A stretch of DNA of 64,000 bases from Proteiniphilum saccharofermentans (GTDB lineage Bacteria; Bacteroidota; Bacteroidia; Bacteroidales; Dysgonomonadaceae): assembly GCF_900095135.1 (NCBI RefSeq), contig NZ_LT605205.1, forward strand, positions 3,534,001 to 3,598,000. The letters are read 5' to 3'. Below the pieces are notes generated by a model. That model was not told the DNA's origin. It did not search any database and was given only the letters and a program-made list of their open reading frames with translations. Positions 1 to 9,010 of this stretch are shown here, piece by piece (within the stretch, counting starts at the first letter, position 1; each line of letters begins with the position of its first letter). The translations under genes were made by a program, and so were the position numbers.

Positions 1-759
1 GGCAAGGATGGGTGCACCACGCCTGACTGCCGACTCATAACTCTCGAGAATGACCGTGGCTCCACCACCGCTCGGCACTAACCCATCGCGGTTTCTATCG
101 AACGGGCGGGATGCTTTTGCCGGTTCGTCTTCACGTACCGAAAACGCTGAAAGCCCGTCAAAGCTGCCTATGGAAAACAGATTTACCTCCTGTGCCCCAC
201 CACATACAATGCAATCCTGAAGTCCTTGTTTGATAAGCAGGTAACCTATGCCAATAGCGTGCGAACCACTTGCGCAAGCACCTGACACAGTAAAATTTAT
301 CCCTTTCAGTTTGAATATAACCGACAAATTCATTGTGATGGTAGAGTTCATACTCTGAAAGATAGAGCCTGAACCCACCAATGCAGTATTTCTTTTTTGA
401 CGAATGATATCGCAGGCCTCAATAACCGGTTGAGCAGAGCTGTCGTTACCGTAGAGAATTCCTACTTCGTTATTTTCCAGGAAATCATTGTCGATCTTAG
501 CCTGTTCAAAAGCTTCTAAAGTGGCTATGTAAGCATATTTTCCCTGCTCGGGAATCCCTGCACGTTGACGGCGGTCGAGCTGAGTTTTCAGATCGGGCAC
601 TTCGAGTATACCCGTAAGTCCCGAACGAAAGCCAAATTCCTTCCGTACAGGATCAAACCCGATACCCGATTTCCCTTCATATAAAGATTGACGAACTTCG
701 TCTTTGTTTTTTCCGATACAGGAATAAATCCCCATTCCCGTGATAACTACTCTGTTCAT
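1..759 (-). CDS. Beta-ketoacyl-ACP synthase (FabF-like), 3' end beyond the window
   Basis: Condensing enzyme of the KAS I/II thiolase fold, which extends an acyl chain on an acyl carrier protein in the cytoplasm. The first 253 codons are visible, starting at the ATG at 757-759; the rest runs off the window. The nucleophile motif SGACASGS places the active Cys at about residue 162. A Gly-rich stretch (SGGGATVIL) near the visible end is also typical. It lies 15 bases after the ketoreductase gene and follows the ammonia-lyase in one transcription unit, so I infer a role in extending an aromatic starter to an aryl polyene or flexirubin-like chain rather than in housekeeping fatty acid synthesis. 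A generic FabF role is the alternative. Confidence 0.85.
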   Translation of the reverse strand, partial: MNRVVITGMGIYSCIGKNKDEVRQSLYEGKSGIGFDPVRKEFGFRSGLTGILEVPDLKTQLDRRQRAGIPEQGKYAYIATLEAFEQAKIDNDFLENNEVGILYGNDSSAQPVIEACDIIRQKRNTALVGSGSIFQSMNSTITMNLSVIFKLKGINFTVSGACASGSHAIGIGYLLIKQGLQDCIVCGGAQEVNLFSIGSFDGLSAFSVREDEPAKASRPFDRNRDGLVPSGGGATVILESYESAVRRGAPILA

Positions 760-774
760 ATAATGAATTGACGA

Positions 775-1506
775 TTACGTATAAATCCCCCCGTTGATTG
801 AAATCACTTCGCCCGTGATGTAACCGGCTTCTTTGGAAACAAGAAATCCGACGAGGGACGCCACCTCTTCAGGTGTCCCGAATCTTCCGGAGGGGATCAT
901 TTTTTTCAGTTCGTTTTCATCCAAATCCTGTGTCATATCCGATTTGATGAAACCCGGCGCCACCGCATTCACAGTAACTCCTTTTTTTGCCACTTCCTGT
1001 GCAAGCGCCTTGGTTCCGGCAATCACACCGGCTTTGGATGCGGAATAATTTGTCTGACCCGGCATGCCTTTTATACCGGACAAAGATACAATATTCACAA
1101 TCCGGCCAAAACGTTTCACAAGCATATTCTTCACCAACAGACGTGTAATATTATAAAATCCATTAAGACTGACATTGATCACGCTGTCCCATTCGTCTGG
1201 TTCCATCCAGAGCATCAGGTTGTCTTTACGGATACCGGCATTGTTGACAAGCACTTCGATATAATGGTCGGGATGATTTGTTGTCCATTGATTAAACGCT
1301 GCCTCCACCTGTTCGCGGTCAGCTACATCAAAACGGATCAATTCACCATCGGCACCCGCATTACGAACGGCTTCCAATGTTTGCTCTGCTTCTTGTAGAC
1401 TGTTGTTATAATTAATCAAAACGCTGTAACCCATCGATGCCAGACGAATGCAGATTGCCCGCCCGATACCCCGGCTTCCGCCCGTTACGAGTGCATATTT
1501 TGTCAT
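775..1506 (-). CDS. fabG: 3-oxoacyl-ACP reductase, SDR family (FabG-like)
   Basis: Short-chain dehydrogenase that reduces beta-ketoacyl-ACP with NADPH. The 243-residue length is normal for FabG. Visible motifs are TGGSRGIG (residues 8-15, dinucleotide binding), NNAG (88-91) and the catalytic YSASK (Tyr154, Lys158) with a Ser near 141-143. The C-terminal TGEVISINGG is the usual FabG ending. Its ATG overlaps the last bases of the ammonia-lyase gene by 4 bases, and the ketosynthase follows after 15 bases, so the three genes are translationally coupled. From context it probably serves the aromatic polyene pathway, since FabG paralogues are standard members of such clusters; that assignment is inference. 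Confidence 0.9.
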   Translation of the reverse strand: MTKYALVTGGSRGIGRAICIRLASMGYSVLINYNNSLQEAEQTLEAVRNAGADGELIRFDVADREQVEAAFNQWTTNHPDHYIEVLVNNAGIRKDNLMLWMEPDEWDSVINVSLNGFYNITRLLVKNMLVKRFGRIVNIVSLSGIKGMPGQTNYSASKAGVIAGTKALAQEVAKKGVTVNAVAPGFIKSDMTQDLDENELKKMIPSGRFGTPEEVASLVGFLVSKEAGYITGEVISINGGIYT

Positions 1507-3047
1507 GATACAATACTTTTGGTTTTCAGATATTCAACAATCCGGTTAATATCTTTGTATCTGGGTTTATCATCCACAAATGTAGGAAAAAAACTTCTTA
1601 TTTCATGATAAATTTCCTGACTTTTTGGGGATAACTTCTCCGCTGCCTGCAAGCAATCAATAGCCTGAACAATAGCCATATAATGAATCGCCATCACCTG
1701 AAAGCCATTTTCGATAACCGTCTTGGCGAGCAACGCAGAGTTGGTCCCCATACTTACGATATCCTGGTTGTCATTGTTATTGGGAATGCTGTGCAGATAC
1801 ATCGGATAAGAAAGGGTCTGGTTTTCAGCTGTGGTCGATGTAGCAGTAAACTGCATAGCTTGCATCCCATAGTTGAGTCCGAGCGTACCGAGATTGACAA
1901 ACGGCGGAAGAATTTCATTCACTTTATCATGCATCAGGTAGTTGAGCTGACGCTCCATCAGCATAATCATTTTGGTGACGGCAATTTTCAGTTTATCCAT
2001 TTCGAAAGAGATATAATCGCCATGAAAATTCCCACCATGATAGATATTTCCCGAAGAACAATCTACGATTGGATTGTCACTCACCGAATTAAGTTCATCT
2101 ATAATCACTTGCTGGGCTATTTTCACTGTATCCCATACAGGTCCGAGCACTTGCGGCACACACCTGAGCGAATAATAGGGCTGCACCTTCTGTTTGAAAT
2201 GCGAAGCTTTGGTACCGTTATAGAGTTCTTTCTTACGGTTTCGGAGCAATTCGCTATCCTTAAGCCACTCGCGCATAAATGCTGCCGTCTCGACCTGGCC
2301 GTTATGCCGCTTAACACCATTGAGCTCAGGAGCCAGAAAGTCATCGTACGATTGGGCAATTTCATTCATCATAGCTGATGCCACGAGAGCGTGATGAAGC
2401 AGTTTCCTGGCAAGAATGAGATTGACCAGTCCTACGCCGGTCATCATAGATGTACCGTTTGTGAGCGCCAGTCCTTCACGAATATGCAGTTTGAACGGCT
2501 CGATGCCGGTTTGTTTCATCACATCAGCTGTGGGATGCAATTTGCCATTGTAAAATACTTCTCCTTCACCGATCAGTACAAGTGCAATATGTGCCAATTG
2601 GACCAGATCACCGCTGGCCCCTACGCTTCCGTGCGAGGGCACATAAGGGTTGATATCGAAGTTGATAAAATCGATCAGCGTCTGGATCAGTGCAGGATGA
2701 ATGCCGGAGTAACCCTGGGCAAATGTGCATAGTCGGTCTATCATTGCCGATTTCACATAAACGGGCTCAATGGGTGGCCCCGCCCCTACAGAGTGACTCC
2801 GGATGATATTATATTGAAGTTGATTAATCTCCTCATCCTTAATATGATATTGTGCCATCGGACCGAAACCGGTATTGACACCATAAATCACTTTATCGAC
2901 GGAAAATTCCTGTAAGAAATGAAAACTTTTTGTAACCTTGTCTTTTAACTTTGATGACACTGCTACTTTTGCACCACCAAAGAGCAATTGCTCAATTTCA
3001 TCTATATCAACACCTTTCTCACTTATCTCTACAATTTTTAACGGCAT
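1503..3047 (-). CDS. Aromatic amino acid ammonia-lyase, probably tyrosine ammonia-lyase (HAL/PAL/TAL family)
   Basis: Eliminates ammonia from an aromatic amino acid to give an arylacrylate such as 4-coumarate. The Ala-Ser-Gly triad that forms the MIO cofactor is at about residues 144-146 (GASGDLVQLAH). The selectivity site reads RSHS (Ser84-His85). Ser-His is the classical histidine-lyase pair, but from memory flavobacterial TALs of flexirubin clusters carry the same RSH. The following FabG and ketosynthase favour tyrosine over histidine. I start at the ATG at 3045-3047 (514 residues), because an upstream in-frame TTG at 3074 lies inside the -7 promoter box. No other histidine-degradation genes are nearby. 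Histidine ammonia-lyase is the main alternative. Confidence 0.85.
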   Translation of the reverse strand: MPLKIVEISEKGVDIDEIEQLLFGGAKVAVSSKLKDKVTKSFHFLQEFSVDKVIYGVNTGFGPMAQYHIKDEEINQLQYNIIRSHSVGAGPPIEPVYVKSAMIDRLCTFAQGYSGIHPALIQTLIDFINFDINPYVPSHGSVGASGDLVQLAHIALVLIGEGEVFYNGKLHPTADVMKQTGIEPFKLHIREGLALTNGTSMMTGVGLVNLILARKLLHHALVASAMMNEIAQSYDDFLAPELNGVKRHNGQVETAAFMREWLKDSELLRNRKKELYNGTKASHFKQKVQPYYSLRCVPQVLGPVWDTVKIAQQVIIDELNSVSDNPIVDCSSGNIYHGGNFHGDYISFEMDKLKIAVTKMIMLMERQLNYLMHDKVNEILPPFVNLGTLGLNYGMQAMQFTATSTTAENQTLSYPMYLHSIPNNNDNQDIVSMGTNSALLAKTVIENGFQVMAIHYMAIVQAIDCLQAAEKLSPKSQEIYHEIRSFFPTFVDDKPRYKDINRIVEYLKTKSIVS

Positions 3048-3071
3048 ACATGAAGAAGTTCTAATTGCCCA

Positions 3072-3102
3072 CAAAAGTACTCAATTTTTTCGGGATGTCA
3101 AA
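3072..3102 (-). promoter_or_regulatory. Bacteroidetes-type promoter of the ammonia-lyase operon
   Basis: On the minus strand there is TTTG (3102-3099), exactly 19 bases, then TACTTTTG (3079-3072). This matches the Bacteroidetes sigma-ABfr consensus. Transcription would start near 3066, leaving a leader of about 20 bases before the ATG at 3047. Confidence 0.7.
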
Positions 3103-3186
3103 TAACGATTCCACAAAGGAAATTTGTATTTTTGCACTCAACCGTTTCTTACACTGGCATCACCTATTTGTAAAACTGACTCAATT

Positions 3187-5730
3187 TTGAAACTACTTCC
3201 TACATATACTTTCTATTTTCTCATTCTGATTTTCTGCTTTTCGGTAGCATCTTTCCCGTCGCAGGCACAGCAATCCGGTTTCATTCACGGGGTTGTGATG
3301 GACAGCATAACCGGGGAGCCGGTCTCATTTGCCTCGGTACAATTGGAAAACACCACCATCGGTACCGCCACGGATATCGACGGATATTTTAGTATGAGAT
3401 ACTTACCTGGAAACCGGAAGATCATAGTTTCATCGATTGGCTTTGAAACAAAAACCGAGGTATTGCCGGAGCGAATAGGTACAGGAGAGATCATCCGGAT
3501 CCGCCTCAATCCCTCTACCATCGGACTGACCGAGGTAGTGGTAAGGCCCGATAACCCGCGCTATTCGCGTAAAAATAATCCGGCAGTGGAACTCATGAAG
3601 CAGGTGATTGCAAACAAAGAACAAAACCGGATAAAAAACATCCCTGGGATAGAGTATGAACAATACGAAAAGTTGACGCTTTACTGGGATAATTTCAAAC
3701 TGGAAAACCGTTTACTGAAAAAGAATTTCGGATTTATCGAGAATCATCTGGATACTTCTATTTTCACCGGTAAACAGGTATTGACCCTCTCGATGCGTGA
3801 GATGCTGACAAATGTACGCACAGATAACCTCTCCGGCAGTCTGAAAAAAAATATTATTGCCAGACGAAGCGAAGGAGTGGAAGAAACATTTAACGACGGA
3901 TCGATGGATGTTTTTCTGGAGCAGGTGTTCCGGGAAGTAGATATCTACGATGACAATATCGACGTGCTGCTCAATCAATTCGTCAGCCCTACCTCATCAG
4001 CATTGGCTACGCTTTATTACAAATTTTTTATCCAGGACACGTTGACGATTGACAATATCCGGTGTGTGAACGTGGCATTTTTCCCGTTCAATCCTGAGAG
4101 TTACAGCTTCAACGGAAATCTCTACATCGCCATCGACAACAATTTTGCCATCAAACGGGCCGACCTGTCCATACCGCGAAATCTGAATATCAATTTCCTC
4201 GAAAATTTACGGGTTATACAGCATTTCAACCTGCAGGAAAACGGATTATGGACAAATGAAAAAGAAGATGTATATGCCAATTTCGCCATGAGCGATCTTC
4301 TTACCAAAGTGTATGCACATCAGGTTCGCTCTTACCGCTATATTGAAAACGGAGAGATGGTTTATCCGGAAAAAACGGATGAAGCATTCTGGCAAGACCA
4401 TCGGCATGTAGCACTAAAAAGGGTCGAATCTGATCTACCCAAACTAATGGATGAACTGCAGGACGTTCCTATGTACAGAAGGTTCGAGAAGTTCCTTGAA
4501 ATAATCATTACAGGTTATATCAAAACATCAAACGAACGGCAGTCGAAAAGTAAAATCGACATTGGGCAGGTGTGGACATTTTATGGTACCAACCCCATCG
4601 AAGGACAACGCCTTCGGCTCGGTGCCATGACCACAGCACATTTTCATCCCCGCATTTTTCTTTCGGGATATGGCGCCTACGGTTTCAAAGACCAAAAGTG
4701 GAAATATTCCGTTACTGCCGGCTATTCTTTTGTGAAAAAACAAAACTACTGGCAGGAGTTCCCACGCAACGATCTATCGTTCACGGCCGAATACGACCTC
4801 TATTCTTTGGGTATGCAAATGAACGAGGCCCTGAAAGACAACCTGTTCGTGGCGCTTGGCACAGCCGGAATCTCCAACCGGAGTTACCAGAACCGGTATA
4901 AACTGGCATACACCGTCGACTGGATGTCGGGACTGGGTGTTTCGGCATGGTGGAAACATACCAAAGACACGCCTGCCGGCGCATTGGAATATCGTTTACA
5001 GGTTAACGAAAATGAACTGATAGATATTCCCGGTTTCACACTATCGAAAGTGGGAGGCGAGATTTCATTCGCACCGGGGATGCAGGATTATGGTGCAAAC
5101 AGGGGTGGGCGCAACGCCAAAGTAAATTTCATCAACGACAACATCCAATTGAAACTGATGCACGAATATGCCTATCGCGGATTTTCAGGTGGCGATTATG
5201 CCTATCATCAGTCACAGGCAACTGTTTCGGATAGGTTTTGGCTGTCGTCGTTCGGCCATATCGACGGTTATCTCTCCGCAGGGAAAGTATGGAATCAGGT
5301 GCCTTTCCCAATGCTTGCAAGCCCCGAAGTAAATCCTTCCGTTTTCATAGAAAAAAACCGATTCCACCTGATGCAACCGTTCGAATTCGTATCGGATGAG
5401 TATATTTCCTTGTATACAAGCTATTTCCTGAAGGGATGGATACTGAACCGAATTCCCCTGATAAAGAAGTTGCAGTTACGTGAAGTATTGACATTCAGCG
5501 GCTATTATGGTAACCTGACCGACAAAAACAATCCTGCTGAAACCTATGGGCTGTTCATCTTTCCTGAGTCAGCACACCCCATGCATGGCGATATTTATAT
5601 GGAAGGGAGTATAGGGGTGGAAAATATTTTCAAAGTATTCCGGGTGGATTATTACCGGCGGTTCACTCACCTTGACCTGCCGGGAGCAAAAAGACAGGGT
5701 ATAAAAATAGGCTTCCGGTTTGCCTTTTAG
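3187..5730 (+). CDS. DUF5686/carboxypeptidase-regulatory-like outer-membrane-associated protein
   Basis: Large exported protein of a family common in Bacteroidetes. A signal peptide (about 27 residues, ending near SQAQQ) is followed by a carboxypeptidase-D regulatory-like beta-sandwich (GVVMDSITGEPVSFASVQLE to EVVVRP) and a long region with many beta-strand-like segments ending in FRFAF, typical of a barrel-type C-terminus. No ATG precedes the signal peptide. I use the TTG at 3187 because a -7-like box TATTTTTG (3127-3134) sits downstream of the only other candidate, a TTG at 3124. It is divergent from the ammonia-lyase gene. Function is unknown; the family is loosely linked to the envelope and TonB-type proteins. 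It is not part of the pigment operon by orientation. Confidence 0.8.
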   Translation: MKLLPTYTFYFLILIFCFSVASFPSQAQQSGFIHGVVMDSITGEPVSFASVQLENTTIGTATDIDGYFSMRYLPGNRKIIVSSIGFETKTEVLPERIGTGEIIRIRLNPSTIGLTEVVVRPDNPRYSRKNNPAVELMKQVIANKEQNRIKNIPGIEYEQYEKLTLYWDNFKLENRLLKKNFGFIENHLDTSIFTGKQVLTLSMREMLTNVRTDNLSGSLKKNIIARRSEGVEETFNDGSMDVFLEQVFREVDIYDDNIDVLLNQFVSPTSSALATLYYKFFIQDTLTIDNIRCVNVAFFPFNPESYSFNGNLYIAIDNNFAIKRADLSIPRNLNINFLENLRVIQHFNLQENGLWTNEKEDVYANFAMSDLLTKVYAHQVRSYRYIENGEMVYPEKTDEAFWQDHRHVALKRVESDLPKLMDELQDVPMYRRFEKFLEIIITGYIKTSNERQSKSKIDIGQVWTFYGTNPIEGQRLRLGAMTTAHFHPRIFLSGYGAYGFKDQKWKYSVTAGYSFVKKQNYWQEFPRNDLSFTAEYDLYSLGMQMNEALKDNLFVALGTAGISNRSYQNRYKLAYTVDWMSGLGVSAWWKHTKDTPAGALEYRLQVNENELIDIPGFTLSKVGGEISFAPGMQDYGANRGGRNAKVNFINDNIQLKLMHEYAYRGFSGGDYAYHQSQATVSDRFWLSSFGHIDGYLSAGKVWNQVPFPMLASPEVNPSVFIEKNRFHLMQPFEFVSDEYISLYTSYFLKGWILNRIPLIKKLQLREVLTFSGYYGNLTDKNNPAETYGLFIFPESAHPMHGDIYMEGSIGVENIFKVFRVDYYRRFTHLDLPGAKRQGIKIGFRFAF

Positions 5731-5769
5731 CGCCCCGAAAGCCATTTTTCCATATTTTTACGACAAAGA

Positions 5770-6351
5770 CTATCTCACATTTTTCATAGCTCCCCGAAGT
5801 GCGCCTGCCCAAAAATTGCGAAGGCCAAAGCCACGCGCCTTACCGGTCGCTTCCTGCTGAAAGATGATCTCTTTGGTATCCTGGTCAAAAACCACGAAAG
5901 TGAATGTACCGTGATTGGCCGTTTTGTTGAGCAACCCGGCAACAATTACGGCACCATATTGGCTGTCACCTTCTTTTTCAATCTTTGCTACCACCTGATC
6001 AATATCGGCATCAGTTACAGCATACTTATTATCGTCTGTAAATAACTCATTTCGAGGAATATTGTCCACATCCTGTTTCACCTGCCTGTTAAAAAGTTCG
6101 TCGCTTCTGATGCCGAACGCTTTGCTCACGTTATACGTTTTAGGTTCCGACTCAAACAGATCATTGATCCTTATAAATGCATCCAGGAACTGGTGGGCAG
6201 TCTCATCTGCGCCGTAAACTTTGGCATAGGTAAAATCAACACCGTAGAAACTTAAATGGTCGATATCCTTTAAATCTCCCTTCTGGGCGCTCGCATTCTG
6301 TGATGCTCCCATACAAACCAATACGATTGCGACTAATAGAATTTTTTTCAT
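5770..6351 (-). CDS. Secreted protein of unknown function
   Basis: 193 residues. The N-terminus (MKKILLVAIVLVCMGASQNASAQ) is a clear Sec signal peptide with an Ala-x-Ala-type cleavage site after about residue 22, so the protein is periplasmic or surface exposed. The mature part is a mixed alpha/beta domain without motifs I recognise. It ends in a Gly/Arg/Asn-rich stretch (GKARGFGLRNFWAGALRG). It lies alone between the convergent DUF5686 gene and the U32 peptidase-family gene. I do not assign a function. Confidence 0.75.
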   Translation of the reverse strand: MKKILLVAIVLVCMGASQNASAQKGDLKDIDHLSFYGVDFTYAKVYGADETAHQFLDAFIRINDLFESEPKTYNVSKAFGIRSDELFNRQVKQDVDNIPRNELFTDDNKYAVTDADIDQVVAKIEKEGDSQYGAVIVAGLLNKTANHGTFTFVVFDQDTKEIIFQQEATGKARGFGLRNFWAGALRGAMKNVR

Positions 6352-6472
6352 GATGAATGATGTTTTGTTAGTTACATGAGATACAATATTTATAGGACAA
6401 AGATAAATAAATAATAACTGAACTTTTATAAAAATCAGATAGAACTTAATTTATTACGAAAGCCGGAATTCC

Positions 6473-7741
6473 CTATCTCTCATGAGCCGTCCCTGTTCGG
6501 TTAGCAGCTACCATTTTATAGAGTTGATCGTTAGGGCGGATCTTTTCATTGGTCCTGATAGAAAAGTGGTCTCCTTTCATCGCTTCGGAAACGGAGGTAA
6601 GATCTACCCTGATATCATCGGCAGTAATAAAGATGGCACCGGTGGTAGGTCCTGTAATTAATAGTTCATCTCCCGGTTTTACCGATTGGGTTTCCACCAG
6701 GAACTCTGTTACGCCGAGTTTTCCGAAATGCTTGACGGCTTTCCCAACGTACACTTTTCGTTTGGTGGCACCCGATCCGTAGCGGTGTGTCCACTCTCCT
6801 AACCGCTGCCCAAGGTAATAGCCGTCCCAGAACCCACGATTGAATACGGTGGAAAGACGCTCGTTCCAGTTATTTATCTTCTCTTCCGTATATGTGTCGT
6901 TACAATAAGCCTGTACCGCCTCCTTGTAGCATGATGTAACCACCCTTACATATTCCGGGCCTCGTGCACGTCCTTCAATTTTGAATACCCGTACGCCGGC
7001 ATCCATCATCTTGTTCATAAAGTGGATAGTCTTGAGATCTTTGGGCGACATAATATATTCATTATCGATCTCCAGTTCTATCTCGCTGGTCTTATCCTTG
7101 ACAATATATCCTCGTCGACAAATCTGGTTACAGGCTCCCCGGTTGGCCGAGAGATCCTTTTCATGCAGGCTGAGATAACACTTCCCAGAAACTGCCATAC
7201 ACAGGGCACCGTGACAAAACATCTCGATACGGATCAACTCACCCGACGGTCCCTTGATTTGCTGGTCGACTATATCCCGATAAATAGAAGCCACCTGATC
7301 CATATTCAACTCGCGTGCCAGTACCACCACATCGGCAAACTGCCCGTAGAACTTCAACGACTCGGTATTACTAATATTCAATTGGGTGGATAAGTGTACC
7401 TCCACGCCAATACTCCGCGCATACATCAACACCGCCACATCGGCGGCAATAACAGCCGATAGATTCGCCTCCTTCGCTGCATCCACCACCTTTCGCATCA
7501 GTTCCATGTCGTTGTCGTAAATGATGGTGTTGACCGTAAGATAGCTTTTTATATTATGATCGCGACAAATAGCCGCGATGTTGTGCAAATCGGCAATAGT
7601 GAAATTATTGGACGATTTGGCACGCATATTCAACCCTTCGATGCCGAAGTAAATGGAATCCGCACCGCCCTGTATAGCAGCGGTCAGCGATTCATAAGAT
7701 CCTGCCGGCGCCATTATTTCATAATCCTGAATATTCTTCAT
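6473..7741 (-). CDS. U32 peptidase-family protein, probable tRNA uridine hydroxylase (TrhP/YegQ-like)
   Basis: Member of the collagenase-like U32 family. Known bacterial members (TrhP, RlhA, UbiU/V) are not proteases but iron-sulfur hydroxylases that modify RNA or quinone precursors. The family signature E-x-F-x2-G-A-L-C-x4-G-x-C-x-L-S is present at about residues 173-191 (EMFCHGALCMAVSGKCYLS), with two further cysteines in ACNQIC that could complete a cluster. Length (422 residues) and the C-terminal beta-rich domain resemble TrhP, which makes 5-hydroxyuridine at the tRNA wobble position using prephenate. Older annotation as a collagenase is the alternative name. Confidence 0.85.
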   Translation of the reverse strand: MKNIQDYEIMAPAGSYESLTAAIQGGADSIYFGIEGLNMRAKSSNNFTIADLHNIAAICRDHNIKSYLTVNTIIYDNDMELMRKVVDAAKEANLSAVIAADVAVLMYARSIGVEVHLSTQLNISNTESLKFYGQFADVVVLARELNMDQVASIYRDIVDQQIKGPSGELIRIEMFCHGALCMAVSGKCYLSLHEKDLSANRGACNQICRRGYIVKDKTSEIELEIDNEYIMSPKDLKTIHFMNKMMDAGVRVFKIEGRARGPEYVRVVTSCYKEAVQAYCNDTYTEEKINNWNERLSTVFNRGFWDGYYLGQRLGEWTHRYGSGATKRKVYVGKAVKHFGKLGVTEFLVETQSVKPGDELLITGPTTGAIFITADDIRVDLTSVSEAMKGDHFSIRTNEKIRPNDQLYKMVAANRTGTAHER

Positions 7742-7779
7742 CCGTAAGCTGTAACTTGAGAGTACAAAGGTACAAAAAA

Positions 7780-8175
7780 TCAGCCAATCAGATAAAATAT
7801 AAAACTCTCCGCATCGCGATATGCCTGGGACATTACATCCTCTACCACCCCACCTATCATCGAACTAAGCATAGCAGAATTCAAGCGCGATACGTAAGTC
7901 TTACCATCCTCTTTTTCATAGACCGAGATGCGGCAGGGCATCATATTGGAATAAATGCGAAGCGTATCTTCCGACAAAAGGCGATAAGCATAATCGGGCT
8001 TGCATAGTTCGATCACTTTTACGGGATTGACTTCTTTCCCGTTCTTTCTCATCGTTTCCTGTAAATCGTGAATGTGAATCACCTTCCAACCTCCCTCGGG
8101 AATGATTTCGGAAAGCCTGCTTACCGTTTCCTCGAATCCATACCGGCTCCTGCTTTCAAAAAACATCTGGTCCAT
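7780..8175 (-). CDS. DUF302 domain protein
   Basis: 131 residues with no signal peptide, matching the DUF302 fold: an N-terminal FEETVSRLSEII segment, a central GWKVIHIHDLQETM, and a PCRISVYEKEDGKTYVSRLN strand pair with the conserved Pro-Cys. The function of the family is not established; members often sit beside sulfur, thioredoxin or redox genes. Here it is the last gene of a four-gene unit (ArsR regulator, small membrane protein, thioredoxin, DUF302), separated from thioredoxin by 12 bases, which supports a shared role in thiol or reactive-sulfur handling. That role is inference. Confidence 0.8.
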   Translation of the reverse strand: MDQMFFESRSRYGFEETVSRLSEIIPEGGWKVIHIHDLQETMRKNGKEVNPVKVIELCKPDYAYRLLSEDTLRIYSNMMPCRISVYEKEDGKTYVSRLNSAMLSSMIGGVVEDVMSQAYRDAESFIFYLIG

Positions 8176-8187
8176 CTTTTCCTGAAT

Positions 8188-8688
8188 TTATGATTTTTTC
8201 AACAGTACCTCTTCGATAGCCTGCTTGAAAGCATCTTTTGGAAGTGCTCCCTGTGCCATCTGCGGAGCTTCGCCCATCGGGACAAAGAGCAAGGATGGTA
8301 TACTCCGGATACCGAATTCGGCAGCCAGTTGCTGCTCTGCTTCCGTATCCACTTTGTAGATATAGATTTCACCGTCATATTCGTTGGCCAGTTCTTCTAG
8401 GATGGGCGCAACCATCTTGCAAGGGCCACACCAATCGGCATAAAAATCAATGATACAGGGTTTGTCTCCCAAATAGACCCATTGATCGGGATTTTCTTCG
8501 AAATTGGCCACTTTCGTCAAAAAGTCGGCCCTTGTCAATTGAATTGTTTTTTTTGATGTTGTCATACTATCTTTTGTTTTTATTACGTCCGTTTCACCAT
8601 TGTTTGAATCGGCCTTCTGTGCAGCGTTACTACATGAAGCCAGTATAAATACCAGAGCTACAGCAGCCATTAAAAAATTTGTTTTCAT
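8188..8688 (-). CDS. Thioredoxin-like lipoprotein
   Basis: Exported thiol-disulfide protein. It starts at the ATG at 8686-8688; an in-frame TTG 12 bases upstream is less likely. The N-terminus carries a signal sequence with lipobox LASC at about residues 16-19, so the protein should be anchored facing the periplasm. A thioredoxin fold follows with the WCGPC active site (FYADWCGPCKM) and the cis-Pro region RSIPSLLF. A membrane-anchored classical CGPC thioredoxin suggests a reductant or oxidant role for envelope proteins. It is 12 bases upstream of the DUF302 gene and 16 bases downstream of the small membrane protein, so very likely cotranscribed with both. Confidence 0.88.
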   Translation of the reverse strand: MKTNFLMAAVALVFILASCSNAAQKADSNNGETDVIKTKDSMTTSKKTIQLTRADFLTKVANFEENPDQWVYLGDKPCIIDFYADWCGPCKMVAPILEELANEYDGEIYIYKVDTEAEQQLAAEFGIRSIPSLLFVPMGEAPQMAQGALPKDAFKQAIEEVLLKKS

Positions 8689-8704
8689 TATATACTTCAA
8701 TTAG

Positions 8705-8932
8705 TTATTGTTGAATATCTTGTTTTGCATCCTTTGTTTTTTTATCGCTTGAGAAAAGATCGAAAAGCAGATAACCTACCAATGCCCCGTATATCATCAT
8801 CCTATATGGGTTGGAAGTGATAGGACATGTTCCACTCAGACATCCCACGTAATGGTAATAAATATATCCGACCAATGCACCGACTAATATTCCGGCCATT
8901 CTCAACCAATGTTTCTTAAAAAAATTTTTCAT
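8705..8932 (-). CDS. Small membrane protein with GCxSGxCxITSNP motif (DUF6132-like)
   Basis: 75 residues with two predicted membrane segments (about residues 11-30 and 46-63) separated by a Cys-containing loop, GCLSGTCPITSNP. The ends are charged (KNFFKKHW and SSDKKTKDAK). I recognise this pattern from a small Bacteroidetes family of unknown function, DUF6132 by memory. The two cysteines on one side of the membrane could be redox active or bind a thiol species, which would fit the thioredoxin gene that follows. Located between the ArsR regulator and the thioredoxin gene in the same orientation. Confidence 0.75.
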   Translation of the reverse strand: MKNFFKKHWLRMAGILVGALVGYIYYHYVGCLSGTCPITSNPYRMMIYGALVGYLLFDLFSSDKKTKDAKQDIQQ

Positions 8933-8971
8933 ATATTTCTTTTATTGTCTAAATCCTTATCTTATCCCCAG

Positions 8972-9010
8972 CCACTTGATCACTTAACCACCTAACCACT
9001 TTTCCACTTT
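8972..9010. repeat. Low-complexity intergenic CCACTTAACCACTT-type repeat
   Basis: Degenerate repetition of CACTTAACCAC-like units between the arsR and small membrane protein genes. Related stretches occur at 9451-9476 and, in reverse complement, at 14016-14049. No coding potential seen. Confidence 0.5.
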
